Shown here piece after piece: positions 23,006-35,950 of a DNA stretch of 64,000 nt. A model generated the notes under the pieces. It searched no databases and was not told the origin of the DNA. It saw only the letters and a list, made by a program, of their open reading frames with translations. The number at the start of each line of letters is the position of its first letter. The first letter of the stretch is position 1. The DNA comes from Siderastrea radians (Eukaryota > Cnidaria > Anthozoa > Scleractinia > Rhizangiidae). The DNA lies in assembly GCA_964017195.1 (NCBI GenBank), contig CAXHKT010000177.1, positions 124,001 to 188,000 on the forward strand, given 5' to 3'. The position numbers and the translations under genes were made by a program.

Positions 23006-24371
23006 TTATCTGCGCAATCTGTCTGCACAAGGCTGCGCACTGGCCCAATAATAATGCAAATCCCTCGGGGCTATCAGAAAAAACAGTTTATTGTGTAGAA
23101 AGTCTGCGATTTTGTCGATAAGGTGGAAAAAACCCCCATTTTGGGGCCTTCCCTCAGGCCCCGAAAAGCTCAAAAAGCTAACTGGCGCTCTCGGCTGCAT
23201 CCACAAAGCTCCCAAATGCATTCAATCCCTTTGGGACCATCCGAAAAAAATTCCTTTTGTGCAAAAGTACAAAGAAAGCGCGATATGTGCGATCCTTAGG
23301 GAAAAAACCCCATTTTGGGGCATTCCCAGAGGCTCAAAAAGGTGTTCTTATCTGCGCAATCTGTCTGCGCAAGGCTGCGCACTGGCCCAATAATAATGCA
23401 AATCCCTCGGGGCTATCAGAAAAAACAGTTTATTGTGTAGAAAGTCTGCGATTTTGTCGATAAGGTGGAAAAAAACCCCATTTTGGGGCCTTCCCTCAGG
23501 CCCCAAAAAGCTCAAAAAGCTAACTGGCGCTCTCGGCTGCATGCACCAAGCTCCCAAATGCATTCAATCCCTTTGGGACCATCCGAAAAAAATTCCTTTT
23601 GTGCAAAAGTACAAAGAAAGCGCGATATGTGCGATCCTTAGGGAAAAAACCCCATTTTGGGCATTCCCAGAGGCTCAAAAACGTGTTCTTATCTGCGCAA
23701 TCTGTCTGCGCAAGGCTGCGCACTGGCCCAATAATAATGCAAATCCCTCGGGGCTATCAGAAAAAACAGTTTATTGTGTAGAAAGTCTGCGATTTTGTCG
23801 ATAAGGTGGAAAAAACCCCCATTTTGGGGCCTTCCCTCAGGCCCCGAAAAGCTCAAAAAGCTAACTGGCGCTCTCGGCTGCATCCACAAAGCTCCCAAAT
23901 GCATTCAATCCCTTTGGGACCATCCGAAAAAAATTCCTTTTGTGCAAAAGTACAAAGAAAGCGCGATATGTGCGATCCTTAGGGAAAAAACCCCATTTTG
24001 GGGCATTCCCAGAGGCTCAAAAAGGTGTTCTTATCTGCGCAATCTGTCTGCGCAAGGCTGCGCACTGGCCCAATAATAATGCAAATCCCTCGGGGCTATC
24101 AGAAAAAACAGTTTATTGTGTAGAAAGTCTGCGATTTTGTCGATAAGGTGGAAAAAAACCCCATTTTGGGGCCTTCCCTCAGGCCCCAAAAAGCTCAAAA
24201 AGCTAACTGGCGCTCTCGGCTGCATGCACCAAGCTCCCAAATGCATTCAATCCCTTTGGGACCATCCGAAAAAAATTCCTTTTGTGCAAAAGTACAAAGA
24301 AAGCGCGATATGTGCGATCCTTAGGGAAAAAACCCCATTTTGGGCATTCCCAGAGGCTCAAAAACGTGTTC
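23006..24371 (+). repeat. 2-unit tandem duplication (683-bp period)
   Basis: A pair of units marked by CTGCATCCACAAAG (near 23197), GCATGCACCAAGC (near 23540) and CATTTTGGGCATTCC with CAAAAACGTG is repeated directly at 23689. I see no difference between the two 683-bp copies, which suggests a recent event. Confidence 0.8.
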
Positions 24372-26083
24372 TTATCTGCGCAATCTGTCTGCGCAAGGCT
24401 GCGCACTGGCCCAATAATAATGCAAATCCCTCGGGGCTATCAGAAAAAACAGTTTATTGTGTAGAAAGTCTGCGATTTTGTCGATAAGGTGGAAAAAAAA
24501 CCCATTTTGGGGCCTTCCCTCAGGCCCCAAAAAGCTCAAAAAGCTAACTGGCGCTCTCGGCTGCATGCACAAAGCTCCCAAATGCATTCAATCCCTTTTG
24601 GACCATCCGAAAAAAATTCCTTTTGTGCAAAAGTACAAAGAAAGCGCCATGTGTGCGATCCTTAGGGAAAAAACCCCATTTTGGGGCATTCCCAGAGGCT
24701 CAAAAAGGTGTTCTTATCTGCGCAATCTGTCTGCGCAAGGCTGCGCACTGGCCCACTAATAATGCAAATCCCTCGGGGCTATCAGAAAAAACAGTTTATT
24801 GTGTAGAAAGTCTGCGATTTTGTCGATAAGGTGGAAAAAACCCCCATTTTGAGGCCTTCCCTCAGGCCCCAAAAAGCTCAAAAAGCTAACTGGCGCTCTC
24901 GGCTGCATGCACAAAGCTCCCAAATGCATTCAATCCCTTTGGGACCATCCGAAAAAAATTCCTTTTGTGCAAAAGTACAAAGAAAGCGCCATATGTGCGA
25001 TCCTTAGGGAAAAAACCCCATTTTGGGGCATTCCCAGAGGCTCAAAAAGGTGTTCTTATCTGCGCAATCTGTCTGCGCAAGGCTGCGCACTGGCCCAATA
25101 ATAATGCAAATCCCTCGGGGCTATCAGAAAAAACAGTTTATTGTGTAGAAAGTCTGCGATTTTGTCGATAAGGTGGAAAAAACCCCCATTTTGGGGCCTT
25201 CCCTCAGGCCCCAAAAAGCTCAAAAAGCTAACTGGCGCTTTCGGCTGCATGCACAAAGCTCCCAAATGCATTCAATCCCTTTGGGACCATCCGAAAAAAA
25301 TTCCTTTTGTGCAAAAGTACAAAGAAAGCGCCATATGTGCGATCATTAGGGAAAAAACCCCATTTTGGGGCATTCCCAGAGGCTCAAAAAGGTGTTCTTA
25401 TCTGCGCAATCTGTCTGCGCAAGGCTGCGCACTGGCCCAATAATAATGCAAATCCCTCGGGGCTATCAGAAAAAACAGTTTATTGTGTAGAAAGTCTGCG
25501 ATTTTGTCGATAAGGTGGAAAAAAATCCCCATTTTGGGGCCTTCCCTCAGGCCCCAAAAAGCTCAAAAAGCTAACTGGCGCTCTCGGCTGCATGCACAAA
25601 GCTCCCAAATGCATTCAATCCCTTTGGGACCATCCGAAAAAAATTCCTTTTGTGCAAAAGTACAAAGAAACCGCCATATGTGCGATCCTTAGGGAAAAAA
25701 CCCCATTTTGGGGGCATTCCCAGAGGCTCAAAAAGGTGTTCTTATCTGCGCAATCTGTCTGCGCAAGGCTGCGCACTGGCCCAATAATAATGCAAATCCC
25801 TCGGGGCTATCAGAAAAAACAGTTTATTGTGTAGAAAGTCTGCGATTTTGTCGATAAGGTGGAAAAAACCCCCATTTTGGGGCCTTCCCTCAGGCCCCAA
25901 AAAGCACAAAAAGCTAACTGGCGCTCTCGGCTGCATGCACAAAGCTCCCAAATGCATTCAATCCCTTTGGGACCATCCGAAAAAGATTCCTTTTGTGCAA
26001 AAGTACAAAGAAAGCGCCATATGTGCGATCCTTAGGGAAAAAACCCCATTTTGGGGCATTCCCAGAGGCTCAAAAAGGTGTTC

Positions 26084-27450
26084 TTATCTGCGCAATCTGT
26101 CTGCGCAAGGCTGCGCACTGGCCCAATAATAATGCAAATCCCTCGGGGCTATCAGAAAAAACAGTTTATTGTGTAGAAAGTCTGCGATTTTGTCGATAAG
26201 GTGGAAAAAATCCCCATTTTGGGGCCTTCCCTCAGGCCCCAAAAAGCTCAAAAAGCTAACTGGCGCTTTCGGCTGCATGCACAAAGCTCCCAAATGCATT
26301 CAATCCCTTTGGGATCATCCGAAAAAAATTCCTTTTGTGCAAAAGTACAAAGAAAGCGCCATATGTGCGATCCTTAGGGAAAAAACCCCATTTTGGGGCA
26401 TTCCCAGAGGCTCAAAAAGGTGTTCTTATCTGCGCAATCTGTCTGCACAAGGCTGCGCACTGGCCCAATAATAATGCAAATCCCTCGGGGCTATCAGAAA
26501 AAACAGTTTATTGTGTAGAAAGTCTGCGATTTTGTCGATAAGGTGGAAAAAAACCCCCATTTTGGGGCCTTCCCTCAGGCCCCGAAAAGCTCAAAAAGCT
26601 AACTGGCGCTCTCGGCTGCATGCACAAAGCTCCCAAATGCATTCAATCCCTTTGGGACCATCCGAAAAAAATTCCTTTTGTGCAAAAGTACAAAGAAAGC
26701 GCCATATGTGCGATCCTTAGGGAAAAAACCCCATTTTGGGGCATTCCCAGAGGCTCAAAAAGGTGTTCTTATCTGCGCAATCTGTCTGCACAAGGCTGCG
26801 CACTGGCCCAATAATAATGCAAATCCCTCGGGGCTATCAGAAAAAACAGTTTATTGTGTAGAAAGTCTGCGATTTTGTCGATAAGGTGGAAAAAACCCCC
26901 ATTTTGGGGCCTTCCCTCAGGCCCCGAAAAGCTCAAAAAGCTAACTGGCGCTCTCGGCTGCATGCACAAAGCTCCCAAATGCATTCAATCCCTTTGGGAC
27001 CATCCGAAAAAAATTCCTTTTGTGCAAAAGTACAAAGAAAGCGCGATATGTGCGATCCTTAGGGAAAAAACCCCATTTTGGGGCATTCCCAGAGGCTCAA
27101 AAAGGTGTTCTTATCTGCGCAATCTGTCTGCGCAAGGCTGCGCACTGGCCCAATAATAATGCAAATCCCTCGGGGCTATCAGAAAAAACAGTTTATTGTG
27201 TAGAAAGTCTGCGATTTTGTCGATAAGGTGGAAAAAAACCCCATTTTGGGGCCTTCCCTCAGGCCCCAAAAAGCTCAAAAAGCTAACTGGCGCTCTCGGC
27301 TGCATGCACAAAGCTCCCAAATGCATTCAATCCCTTTGGGACCATCCGAAAAAAATTCCTTTTGTGCAAAAGTACAAAGAAAGCGCGATATGTGCGATCC
27401 TTAGGGAAAAAAACCCCATTTTGGGCATTCCCAGAGGCTCAAAAACGTGT
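26084..27450 (+). repeat. 4-unit block matching 19242-20605 (offset 6842 bp)
   Basis: Shared markers are AAAAAATCCCC, CGCTTTCGGC, GGGATCATCC, CTGCACAAGGC (twice), GGCCCCGAAAAGC and CAAAAACGTG. The later copy has an extra A before CCCCATTTTGGGCATT near 27411 and GGCCCCGAAAAGC in one additional unit near 26580. Confidence 0.7.
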
Positions 27451-30400
27451 TCTTATCTGCGCAATCTGTCTGCGCAAGGCTGCGCACTGGCCCAATAATA
27501 ATGCAAATCCCTCGGGGCTATCAGAAAAAACAGTTTATTGTGTAGAAAGTCTGCGATTTTGTCGATAAGGTGGAAAAAAACCCCATTTTGGGGCCTTCCC
27601 TCAGGCCCCAAAAAGCTCAAAAAGCTAACTGGCGCTTTCGGCTGCATGCACAAAGCTCCCAAATGCATTCAATCCCTTTTGGACCAACCGAAAAAAATTC
27701 CTTTTGTGCAAAAGTACAAAGAAAGCGCCATGTGTGCGATCCTTAGGGAAAAAACCCCATTTTGGGGCATTCCCAGAGCTCAAAACGGTGTTCTTATCTG
27801 CGCAATCTGTCTGCGCAAGGCTGCGCACTGGCCCACTAATAATGCAAATCCCTCGGGGCTATCAGAAAAAACAGTTTATTGTGTAGAAAGTCTGCGATTT
27901 TGTCGATAAGGTGGAAAAAACCCCCATTTTGAGGCCTTCCCTCAAGCCCCAAAAAGCTCAAAAAGCTAACTGGCGCTCTCGGCTGCATGCACAAAGCTCC
28001 CAAATGCATTCAATCCCTTTGGGACCATCCGAAAAAAATTCCTTTTGTGCAAAAGTACAAAGAAAGCGCCATATGTGCGATCCTTAGGGAAAAAACCCCA
28101 TTTTGGGGCATTCCCAGAGGCTCAAAAAGGTGTTCTTATCTGCGCAATCTGTCTGCGCAAGGCTGCGCACTGGCCCAATAATAATGCAAATCCCTCGGGG
28201 CTATCAGAAAAAACAGTTTATTGTGTAGAAAGTCTGCGATTTTGTCGATAAGGTGGAAAAAACCCCCATTTTGGGGCCTTCCCTCAGGCCCCAAAAAGCT
28301 CAAAAAGCTAACTGGCGCTTTCGGCTGCATGCACAAAGCTCCCAAATGCATTCAATCCCTTTTGGACCAACCGAAAAAAATTCCTTTTGTGCAAAAGTAC
28401 AAAGAAAGCGCCATGTGTGCGATCCTTAGGGAAAAAACCCCATTTTGGGGCATTCCCAGAGGCTCAAAAAGGTGTTCTTATCTGCGCAATCTGTCTGCGC
28501 AAGGCTGCGCACTGGCCCACTAATAATGCAAATCCCTCGGGGCTATCAGAAAAAACAGTTTATTGTGTAGAAAGTCTGCGATTTTGTCGATAAGGTGGAA
28601 AAAACCCCCATTTTGAGGCCTTCCCTCAAGCCCCAAAAAGCTCAAAAAGCTAACTGGCGCTCTCGGCTGCATGCACAAAGCTCCCAAATGCATTCAATCC
28701 CTTTGGGACCATCCGAAAAAAATTCCTTTTGTGCAAAAGTACAAAGAAACCGCGATATGTGCGATCCTTAGGGAAAAAACCCCATTTTGGGGCATTCCCA
28801 GAGGCTCAAAAAGGTGTTCTTATCTGCGCAATCTGTCTGCGCAAGGCTGCGCACTGGCCCAATAATAATGCAAATCCCTCGGGGCTATCAGAAAAAACAG
28901 TTTATTGTGTAGAAAGTCTGCGATTTTGTCGATAAGGTGGAAAAAACCCCCATTTTGGGGCCTTCCCTCAGGCCCCAAAAAGCTCAAAAAGCTAACTGGC
29001 GCTTTCGGCTGCATGCACAAAGCTCCCAAATGCATTCAATCCCTTTGGGACCATCCGAAAAAAATTCCTTTTGTGGAAAAGTACAAAGAAAGCGCCATAT
29101 GTGCGATCCTTAGGGAAAAAACCCCATTTTGGGGCATTCCCAGAGGCTCAAAAAGGTGTTCTTATCTGCGCAATCTGTCTGCGCAAGGCTGCGCACTGGC
29201 CCAATAATAATGCAAATCCCTCGGGGCTATCAGAAAAAACAGTTTATTGTGTAGAAAGTCTGCGATTTTGTCGATAAGGTGGAAAAAAACCCCCATTTTG
29301 GGGCCTTCCCTCAGGCCCCAAAAAGCTCAAAAAGCTAACTGGCGCTCTCGGCTGCATGCACAAAGCTCCCAAATGCATTCAATCCCTTTGGGACCATCCG
29401 ACAAAATTTCCTTTTGTGCAAAAGTACAAAGAAAGCGCGATATGTGCGATCCTTAGGGAAAAAACCCCATTTTGGGGCATTCCCAGAGGCTCAAAAAGGT
29501 GTTCTTATCTGCGCAATCTGTCTGCGCAAGGCTGGGCACTGGCCCAATAATAATGCAAATCCCTCGGGGCTATCAGAAAAAACAGTTTATTGGGTAGAAA
29601 GTCTGCGATTTTGTCGATAAGGTGGAAAAAAAACCCCATTTTGGGGCCTTCCCTCAGGCCCCAAAAAGCTCAAAAAGCTAACTGGCGCTCTCGGCTGCAT
29701 GCACAAAGCCCCCAAATGCATTCAATCCCTTTGGGACCATCCGAAAAAAATTCCTTTTGTGCAAAAGTACAAAGAAAGCGCGATATGTGCGATCCTTAGG
29801 GAAAAAACCCCATTTTGGGGGCATTCCCAGAGGCTCAAAAAGGTGTTCTTATCTGCGCAATCTGTCTGCGCAAGGCTGTGCACTGGCCCAATAATAATGC
29901 AAATCCCTCTGGGCTATCAGAAAAAACAGTTTATTGTGTAGAAAGTCTGCGATTTTGTCGATAAGGTGGAAAAAACCCCCATTTTGGGGCCTTCCCTCAG
30001 GCCCCGAAAAGCTCAAAAAGCTAACTGGCGCTCTCGGCTGCATGCACAAAGCTCCCAAATGCATTCAATCCCTTTGGGACCATCCGAAAAAAATTCCTTT
30101 TGTGCAAAAGTACAAAGAAAGCGCGATATGTGCGATCCTTAGGGAAAAAACCCCATTTTGGGGCATTCCCAGAGGCTCAAAAAGGTGTTCTTATCTGCGC
30201 AATCTGTCTGCGCAAGGCTGCGCACTGGCCCAATAATAATGCAAATCCCTCGGGGCTATCAGAAAAAACAGTTTATTGTGTAGAAAGTCTGCGATTTTGT
30301 CGATAAGGTGGAAAAAAACCCCATTTTGGGGCCTTCCCTCAGGCCCCAAAAAGCTCAAAAAGCTAACTGGCGCTCTCGGCTGCATGCACAAAGCTCCCAA

Positions 30401-33400
30401 ATGCATTCAATCCCTTTGGGACCATCCGAAAAAAATTCCTTTTGTGCAAAAGTACAAAGAAAGCGCCATGTGTGCGATCCTTAGGGAAAAAACCCCATTT
30501 TGGGGCATTCCCAGAGGCTCAAAAAGGTGTTCTTATCTGCGCAATCTGTCTGCGCAAGGCTGCGCACTGGCCCACTAATAATGCAAATCCCTCGGGGCTA
30601 TCAGAAAAAACAGTTTATTGTGTAGAAAGTCTGCGATTTTGTCGATAAGGTGGAAAAAAAACCCCATTTTGGGGCCTTCCCTCAGGCCCCAAAAAGCTCA
30701 AAAAGCTAACTGGCGCTCTCGGCTGCATGCACAAAGCTCCCAAATGCATTCAATCCCTTTGGGACCATCCGAAAAAAATTCCTTTTGTGCAAAAGTAAAA
30801 AGAAAGCGCGATATGTGCGATCCTTAGGGAAAAAACCCCATTTTGGGGCATTCCCAGAGGCTCAAAAAGGTGTTCTTATCTGCGCAATCTGTCTGCGCAA
30901 GGCTGCGCACTGGCCCAATAATAATGCAAATCCCTCGGGGCTATCAGAAAAAACAGTTTATTGTGTAGAAAGTCTGCGATTTGTCGATAAGGTGGAAAAA
31001 ACCCCCATTTTGGGGCCTTCCCTCAGGCCCCAAAAAGCTCAAAAAGCTAACTGGCGCTCTCGGCTGCATGCACAAAGCTCCCAAATGCATTCAATCCCTT
31101 TGGGACCTTCCGAAAAAAATTCCTTTTGTGCAAAAGTACAAAGAAAGCGCGATATGTGCGATCCTTAGGGAAAAAACCCCATTTTGGGGCATTCCCAGAG
31201 GCTCAAAAAGGTGTTCTTATCTGCGCAATCTGTCTGCGCAAGGCTGTGCACTGGCCCAATAATAATGCAAATCCCTCGGGGCTATCAGAAAAAACAGTTT
31301 ATTGTGTAGAAAGTCTGCGATTTTGTCGATAAGGTGGAAAAAACCCCCATTTTGGGGCCTTCGCTCAGGCCCCAAAAAGCTCAAAAAGCTAACTGGCGCT
31401 CTCGGCTGCATGCACAAAGCTCCCAAATGCATTCAATCCCTTTGGGACCATCCGAAAAAAATTCCTTTTGTGCAAAAGTACAAAGAAAGCGCCATATGTG
31501 CGATCCTTAGGGAAAAAACCCCATTTTGGGGCATTCCCAGAGGCTCAAAAAGGTGTTCTTATCTGCGCAATCTGTCTGCGCAAGGCTGCGCACTGGCCCA
31601 ATAATAATGCAAATCCCTCGGGGCTATCAGAAAAAACAGTTTATTGTGTAGAAAGTCTGCGATTTTGTCGATAAGGTGGAAAAAAACCCCATTTCGGGAC
31701 CTTCCCTCAGGCCCCAAAACGCTCAAAAAGCTAACTGGCGCTCTCAGCTGCATGCACAAAGCTCCCAAATGCATTCAATCCCTTTGGGACCATCCGAAAA
31801 AAATTCCTTTTGTGCAAAAGTACAAAGAAAGCGCGATATGTGCGATCCTTAGGGAAAAAACCCCATTTTGGGGCATTCCCAGAGGCTCAAAAAGGTGTTC
31901 TTATCTGCGCAATCTGTCTGCGCAAGGCTGCGCACTGGCCCAATAATAATGCAAATCCCTCGGGGCTATCAGAAAAAACAGTTTATTGTGTAGAAAGTGT
32001 GCGATTTTGTCGATAAGGTGGAAAAAAACCCCCATTTTGGGGCCTTCCCTCAGGCCCCAAAAAGCTCAAAAAGCTAACTGGCGCTCTCGGCTGCATGCAC
32101 AAAGCTCCCAAATGCATTCAATCCCTTTGGGACCATCCGAAAAAAATTCCTTTTGTGCAAAAGTACAAAGAAAGCGCGATATGTGCGATCCTTAGGGAAA
32201 AAACCCCATTTTGGGGCATTCCCAGAGGCTCAAAAAGGTGTTCTTATCTGCGCAATCTGTCTGCGCAAGGCTGCGCACTGGCCCAATAATAATGCAAATC
32301 CCTCGGGGCTATCAGAAAAAACAGTTTATTGTGTAGAAAGTCTGCGATTTGTCGATAAGGTGGAAAAAACCCCCATTTTGGGGCCTTCCCTCAGGCCCCA
32401 AAAAGCTCAAAAAGCTAACTGGCGCTCTCGGCTGCATGCACAAAGCTCCCAAATGCATTCAATCCGTTTGGGACCATCCGAAAAAAATTCCTTTTGTGCA
32501 AAAGTAGAAAGAAAGCGCGATATGTGCGATCCTTAGGGAAAAAACCCCATTTTGGGGCATTCCCAGAGGCTCAAAAAGGTGTTCTTATCTGCGCAATCTG
32601 TCTGCGCAAGGCTGCGCACTGGCCCAATAATAATGCAAATCCCTCGGGGTATCAGAAAAAACAGTTTATTGTGTAGAAAGTCTGCGATTTTGTCGATAAG
32701 GTGGAAAAAAACCCCATTTTGGGGCCTTCCCTCAGGCCCCAAAAAGCTCAAAAAGCTAACTGGCGCTCTCGGCTGCATGCAAAAAGCTCCCAAATGCATT
32801 CAATCCCTTTGGGACCATCCGAAAAAAGTTCCTTTTGTGCAAAAGTACAAAGAAAGCGCGATATGTGCGATCCTTAGGAAAAAATCCCCATTTTGGGGCA
32901 TTCCCAGAGGCTCAAAAAGGTGTTCTTATCTGCGCAATCTGTCTCCGCAAGGCTGCGCACTGGCCCAATAATAATGCAAATCCCTCGGGGCTATCAGAAA
33001 AAACAGTTTATTGTGTAGAAAGTCTGCGATTTTGTCGATAAGGTCGAAAAAAAACCCATTTTGGGGCCTTCCCTCAGGCCCCAAAAAGCTCAAAAAGCTA
33101 ACTGGCGCTCTCGGCTGCATGCACAAAGCTCCCAAATGCATTCAATCCCTTTGGGACCATCCGAAAAAAATTCCTTTTGTGCAAAAGTACAAAGAAAGCG
33201 CGATATGTGCGATCCTTAGGGAAAAAACCCCATTTTGGGGCATTCCCAGAGGCTCAAAAAGGTGTTGTTATCTGCGCCATCTGTCTGCGCAAGGCTGCGC
33301 ACAGGCCCTATAATAATGCAAATCCCTCGGGGCTATCAGAAAAAACAGTTTATTGTGTAGAAAGTCTGCGATTTTGTCGATAAGGTGGAAAAAACCCCCA

Positions 33401-35950
33401 TTTTGGGGCCTTCCCTCAGGCCCCAAAAAGCTCAAAAAGCTAACTGGCGCTCTCGGCTGCATGCACAAAGCTCCCAAATGCATTCAATCCCTTTGGGACC
33501 ATCCGAAAAAAATTCCTTTTGTGCAAAAGTACAAAGAAAGCGCGATATGTGCGATCCTTAGGGAAAAAACCCCATTTTGGGGCATTCCCAGAGGCTCAAA
33601 AAGGTGTTCTTATCTGCGCAATCTGTCTGCGCAAGGCTGCACACTGGCCCAATAATAATGCAAATCCCTCGGGGCTATCAGAAAAAACAGTTTATTGTGT
33701 AGAAAGTCTGCAATTTGTCGATAAGGTGGAAAAAAACCCCATTTTGGGGCCTTCACTCAGGCCCCAAAAAGCTCAAAAAGCTAACTGGCGCTCTCGGCTG
33801 CATGCACAAAGCTCCCAAATGCATTCAATCCCTTTGGGACCATCCGAAAAAAATTCCTTTTGTGCAAAAGTAGAAAGAAAGCGCGATATGTGCGATCCTT
33901 AGGGAAAAAACCCCATTTTGGGGCATTCCCAGAGGCTCAAAAAGGTGTTCTTATCTGCGCAATCTGTCTGCGCAAGGCTGCGCACTGGCCCAATAATAAT
34001 GCAAATCCCTCGGGGTATCAGAAAAAACAGTTTATTGTGTAGAAAGTCTGCGATTTTGTCGATAAGGTGGAAAAAAACCCCATTTTGGGGCCTTCCCTCA
34101 GGCCCCAAAAAGCTCAAAAAGCTAACTGGCGCTCTCGGCTGCATGCAAAAAGCTCCCAAATGCATTCAATCCCTTTGGGACCATCCGAAAAAAGTTCCTT
34201 TTGTGCAAAAGTACAAAGAAAGCGCGATATGTGCGATCCTTAGGAAAAAATCCCCATTTTGGGGCATTCCCAGAGGCTCAAAAAGGTGTTCTTATCTGCG
34301 CAATCTGTCTCCGCAAGGCTGCGCACTGGCCCAATAATAATGCAAATCCCTCGGGGCTATCAGAAAAAACAGTTTATTGTGTAGAAAGTCTGCGATTTTG
34401 TCGATAAGGTCGAAAAAAAACCCATTTTGGGGCCTTCCCTCAGGCCCCAAGAAGCTCAAAAAGCTAACTGGCGCTCTCGGCTGCATGCACAAAGCTCCCA
34501 AATGCATTCAATCCCTTTGGGACCATCCGAAAAAAATTCCTTTTGTGCAAAAGTACAAAGAAAGCGCGATATGTGCGATCCTTAGGGAAAAAACCCCATT
34601 TTGGGGCATTCCCAGAGGCTCAAAAAGGTGTTGTTATCTGCGCCATCTGTCTGCGCAAGGCTGCGCACAGGCCCTATAATAATGCAAATCCCTCGGGGCT
34701 ATCAGAAAAAACAGTTTATTGTGTAGAAAGTCTGCGATTTTGTCGATAAGGTGGAAAAAACCCCCATTTTGGGGCCTTCCCTCAGGCCCCAAAAAGCTCA
34801 AAAAGCTAACTGGCGCTCTCGGCTGCATGCACAAAGCTCCCAAATGCATTCAATCCCTTTGGGACCATCCGAAAAAAATTCCTTTTGTGCAAAAGTACAA
34901 AGAAAGCGCGATATGTGCGATCCTTAGGGAAAAAACCCCATTTTGGGGCATTCCCAGAGGCTCAAAAAGGTGTTCTTATCTGCGCAATCTGTCTGCGCAA
35001 GGCTGCACACTGGCCCAATAATAATGCAAATCCCTCGGGGCTATCAGAAAAAACAGTTTATTGTGTAGAAAGTCTGCAATTTGTCGATAAGGTGGAAAAA
35101 AACCCCATTTTGGGGCCTTCACTCAGGCCCCAAAAAGCTCAAAAAGCTAACTGGCGCTCTCGGCTGCATGCACAAAGCTCCCAAATGCATTCAATCCCTT
35201 TGGGACCATCCGAAAAAAATTCCTTTTGTGCAAAAGTACAAAGAAAGCGCGATATGTGCGATCCTTAGGGAAAAAACCCCATTTTGGGGCATTCCCAGAG
35301 GCTCAAAAAGGTGTTCTTATCTGCACAATCTGTCTGCGCAAGGCTGCGCACTGGCCCAATAATAATGCAAATCCCTCGGGGCTATCAGAAAAAACAGTTT
35401 ATTGTGTAGAAAGTCTGCGATTTTGTCGATAAGGTGGAAAAAAACCCCCATTTTGGGGCCTTCCCTCAGGCCCCAAAAAGCTCAAAAAGCTAACTGGCGC
35501 TCTCGGCTGCATGCACAAAGCTCCCAAATGCATTCAATCCCTTTGGGACCATCCGAAAAAAATTCCTTTTGTCCAAAAGTAGAAAGAAAGCGCGATATGT
35601 GCGATCCTTAGGGAAAAAACCCCATTTTGGGGCATTCCCAGAGGCTCAAAAAGGTGTTCTTATCTGCGCAATCTGTCTGCGCAAGGCTGCGCACTGGCCC
35701 AATAACAATGCAAATCCCTCGGGGCTATCAGAAAAAACAGTTTATTGTGTAGAAAGTCTGCGATTTTGTCGATAAGGTGGAAAAAAAACCCATTTTGGGG
35801 CCTTCCCTCAGGCCCCAAAAAGCTCAAAAAGCTAACTGGCGCTCTCGGCTGCATGCACAAAGCTCCCAAATGCATTCAATCCCTTTGGGACCATCCGAAA
35901 AAAATTCCTTTTGTGCAAAAGTACAAAGAAAGCGCCATATGTGCGATCCT
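27050..35950 (+). repeat. Large tandem duplication, copy 1 (~8.9 kb, 26 units)
   Basis: Units from about 27050 match units from about 35940 with an offset of 8890-8891 bp up to about 33.5 kb. Beyond an internal 4-unit expansion, the match continues with an offset of 7524 bp. Shared rare markers include CAACCGAAAA, TTGTGGAAAAGTAC, TATTGGGTAG, AAAGCCCCCAAATG, GTAAAAAGAAAG, GGGACCTTCC, ATTTCGGGACC with CTCTCAGCTG, TCGGGGTATCAG and ATGCAAAAAGC. Private differences exist in each copy, so the event is not the newest in the window. Confidence 0.88.
32533..35240 (+). repeat. 4-unit tandem expansion inside copy 1 (1366-bp period)
   Basis: The series GTAGAAAG, TCGGGGTATCAG, CATGCAAAAAGC, CCTTAGGAAAAAATCC, GTCTCCGCAAGG, AAGGTCGAAAA, GGTGTTGTTATCTGCGCC and CTGCAATTTGTCG occurs twice at a 1366-bp spacing. 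It occurs once in the second large copy (41.4-42.8 kb). This accounts for the 26 against 22 units of the two copies. CCCCAAGAAGC near 34450 is private to the second repeat. Confidence 0.85.
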
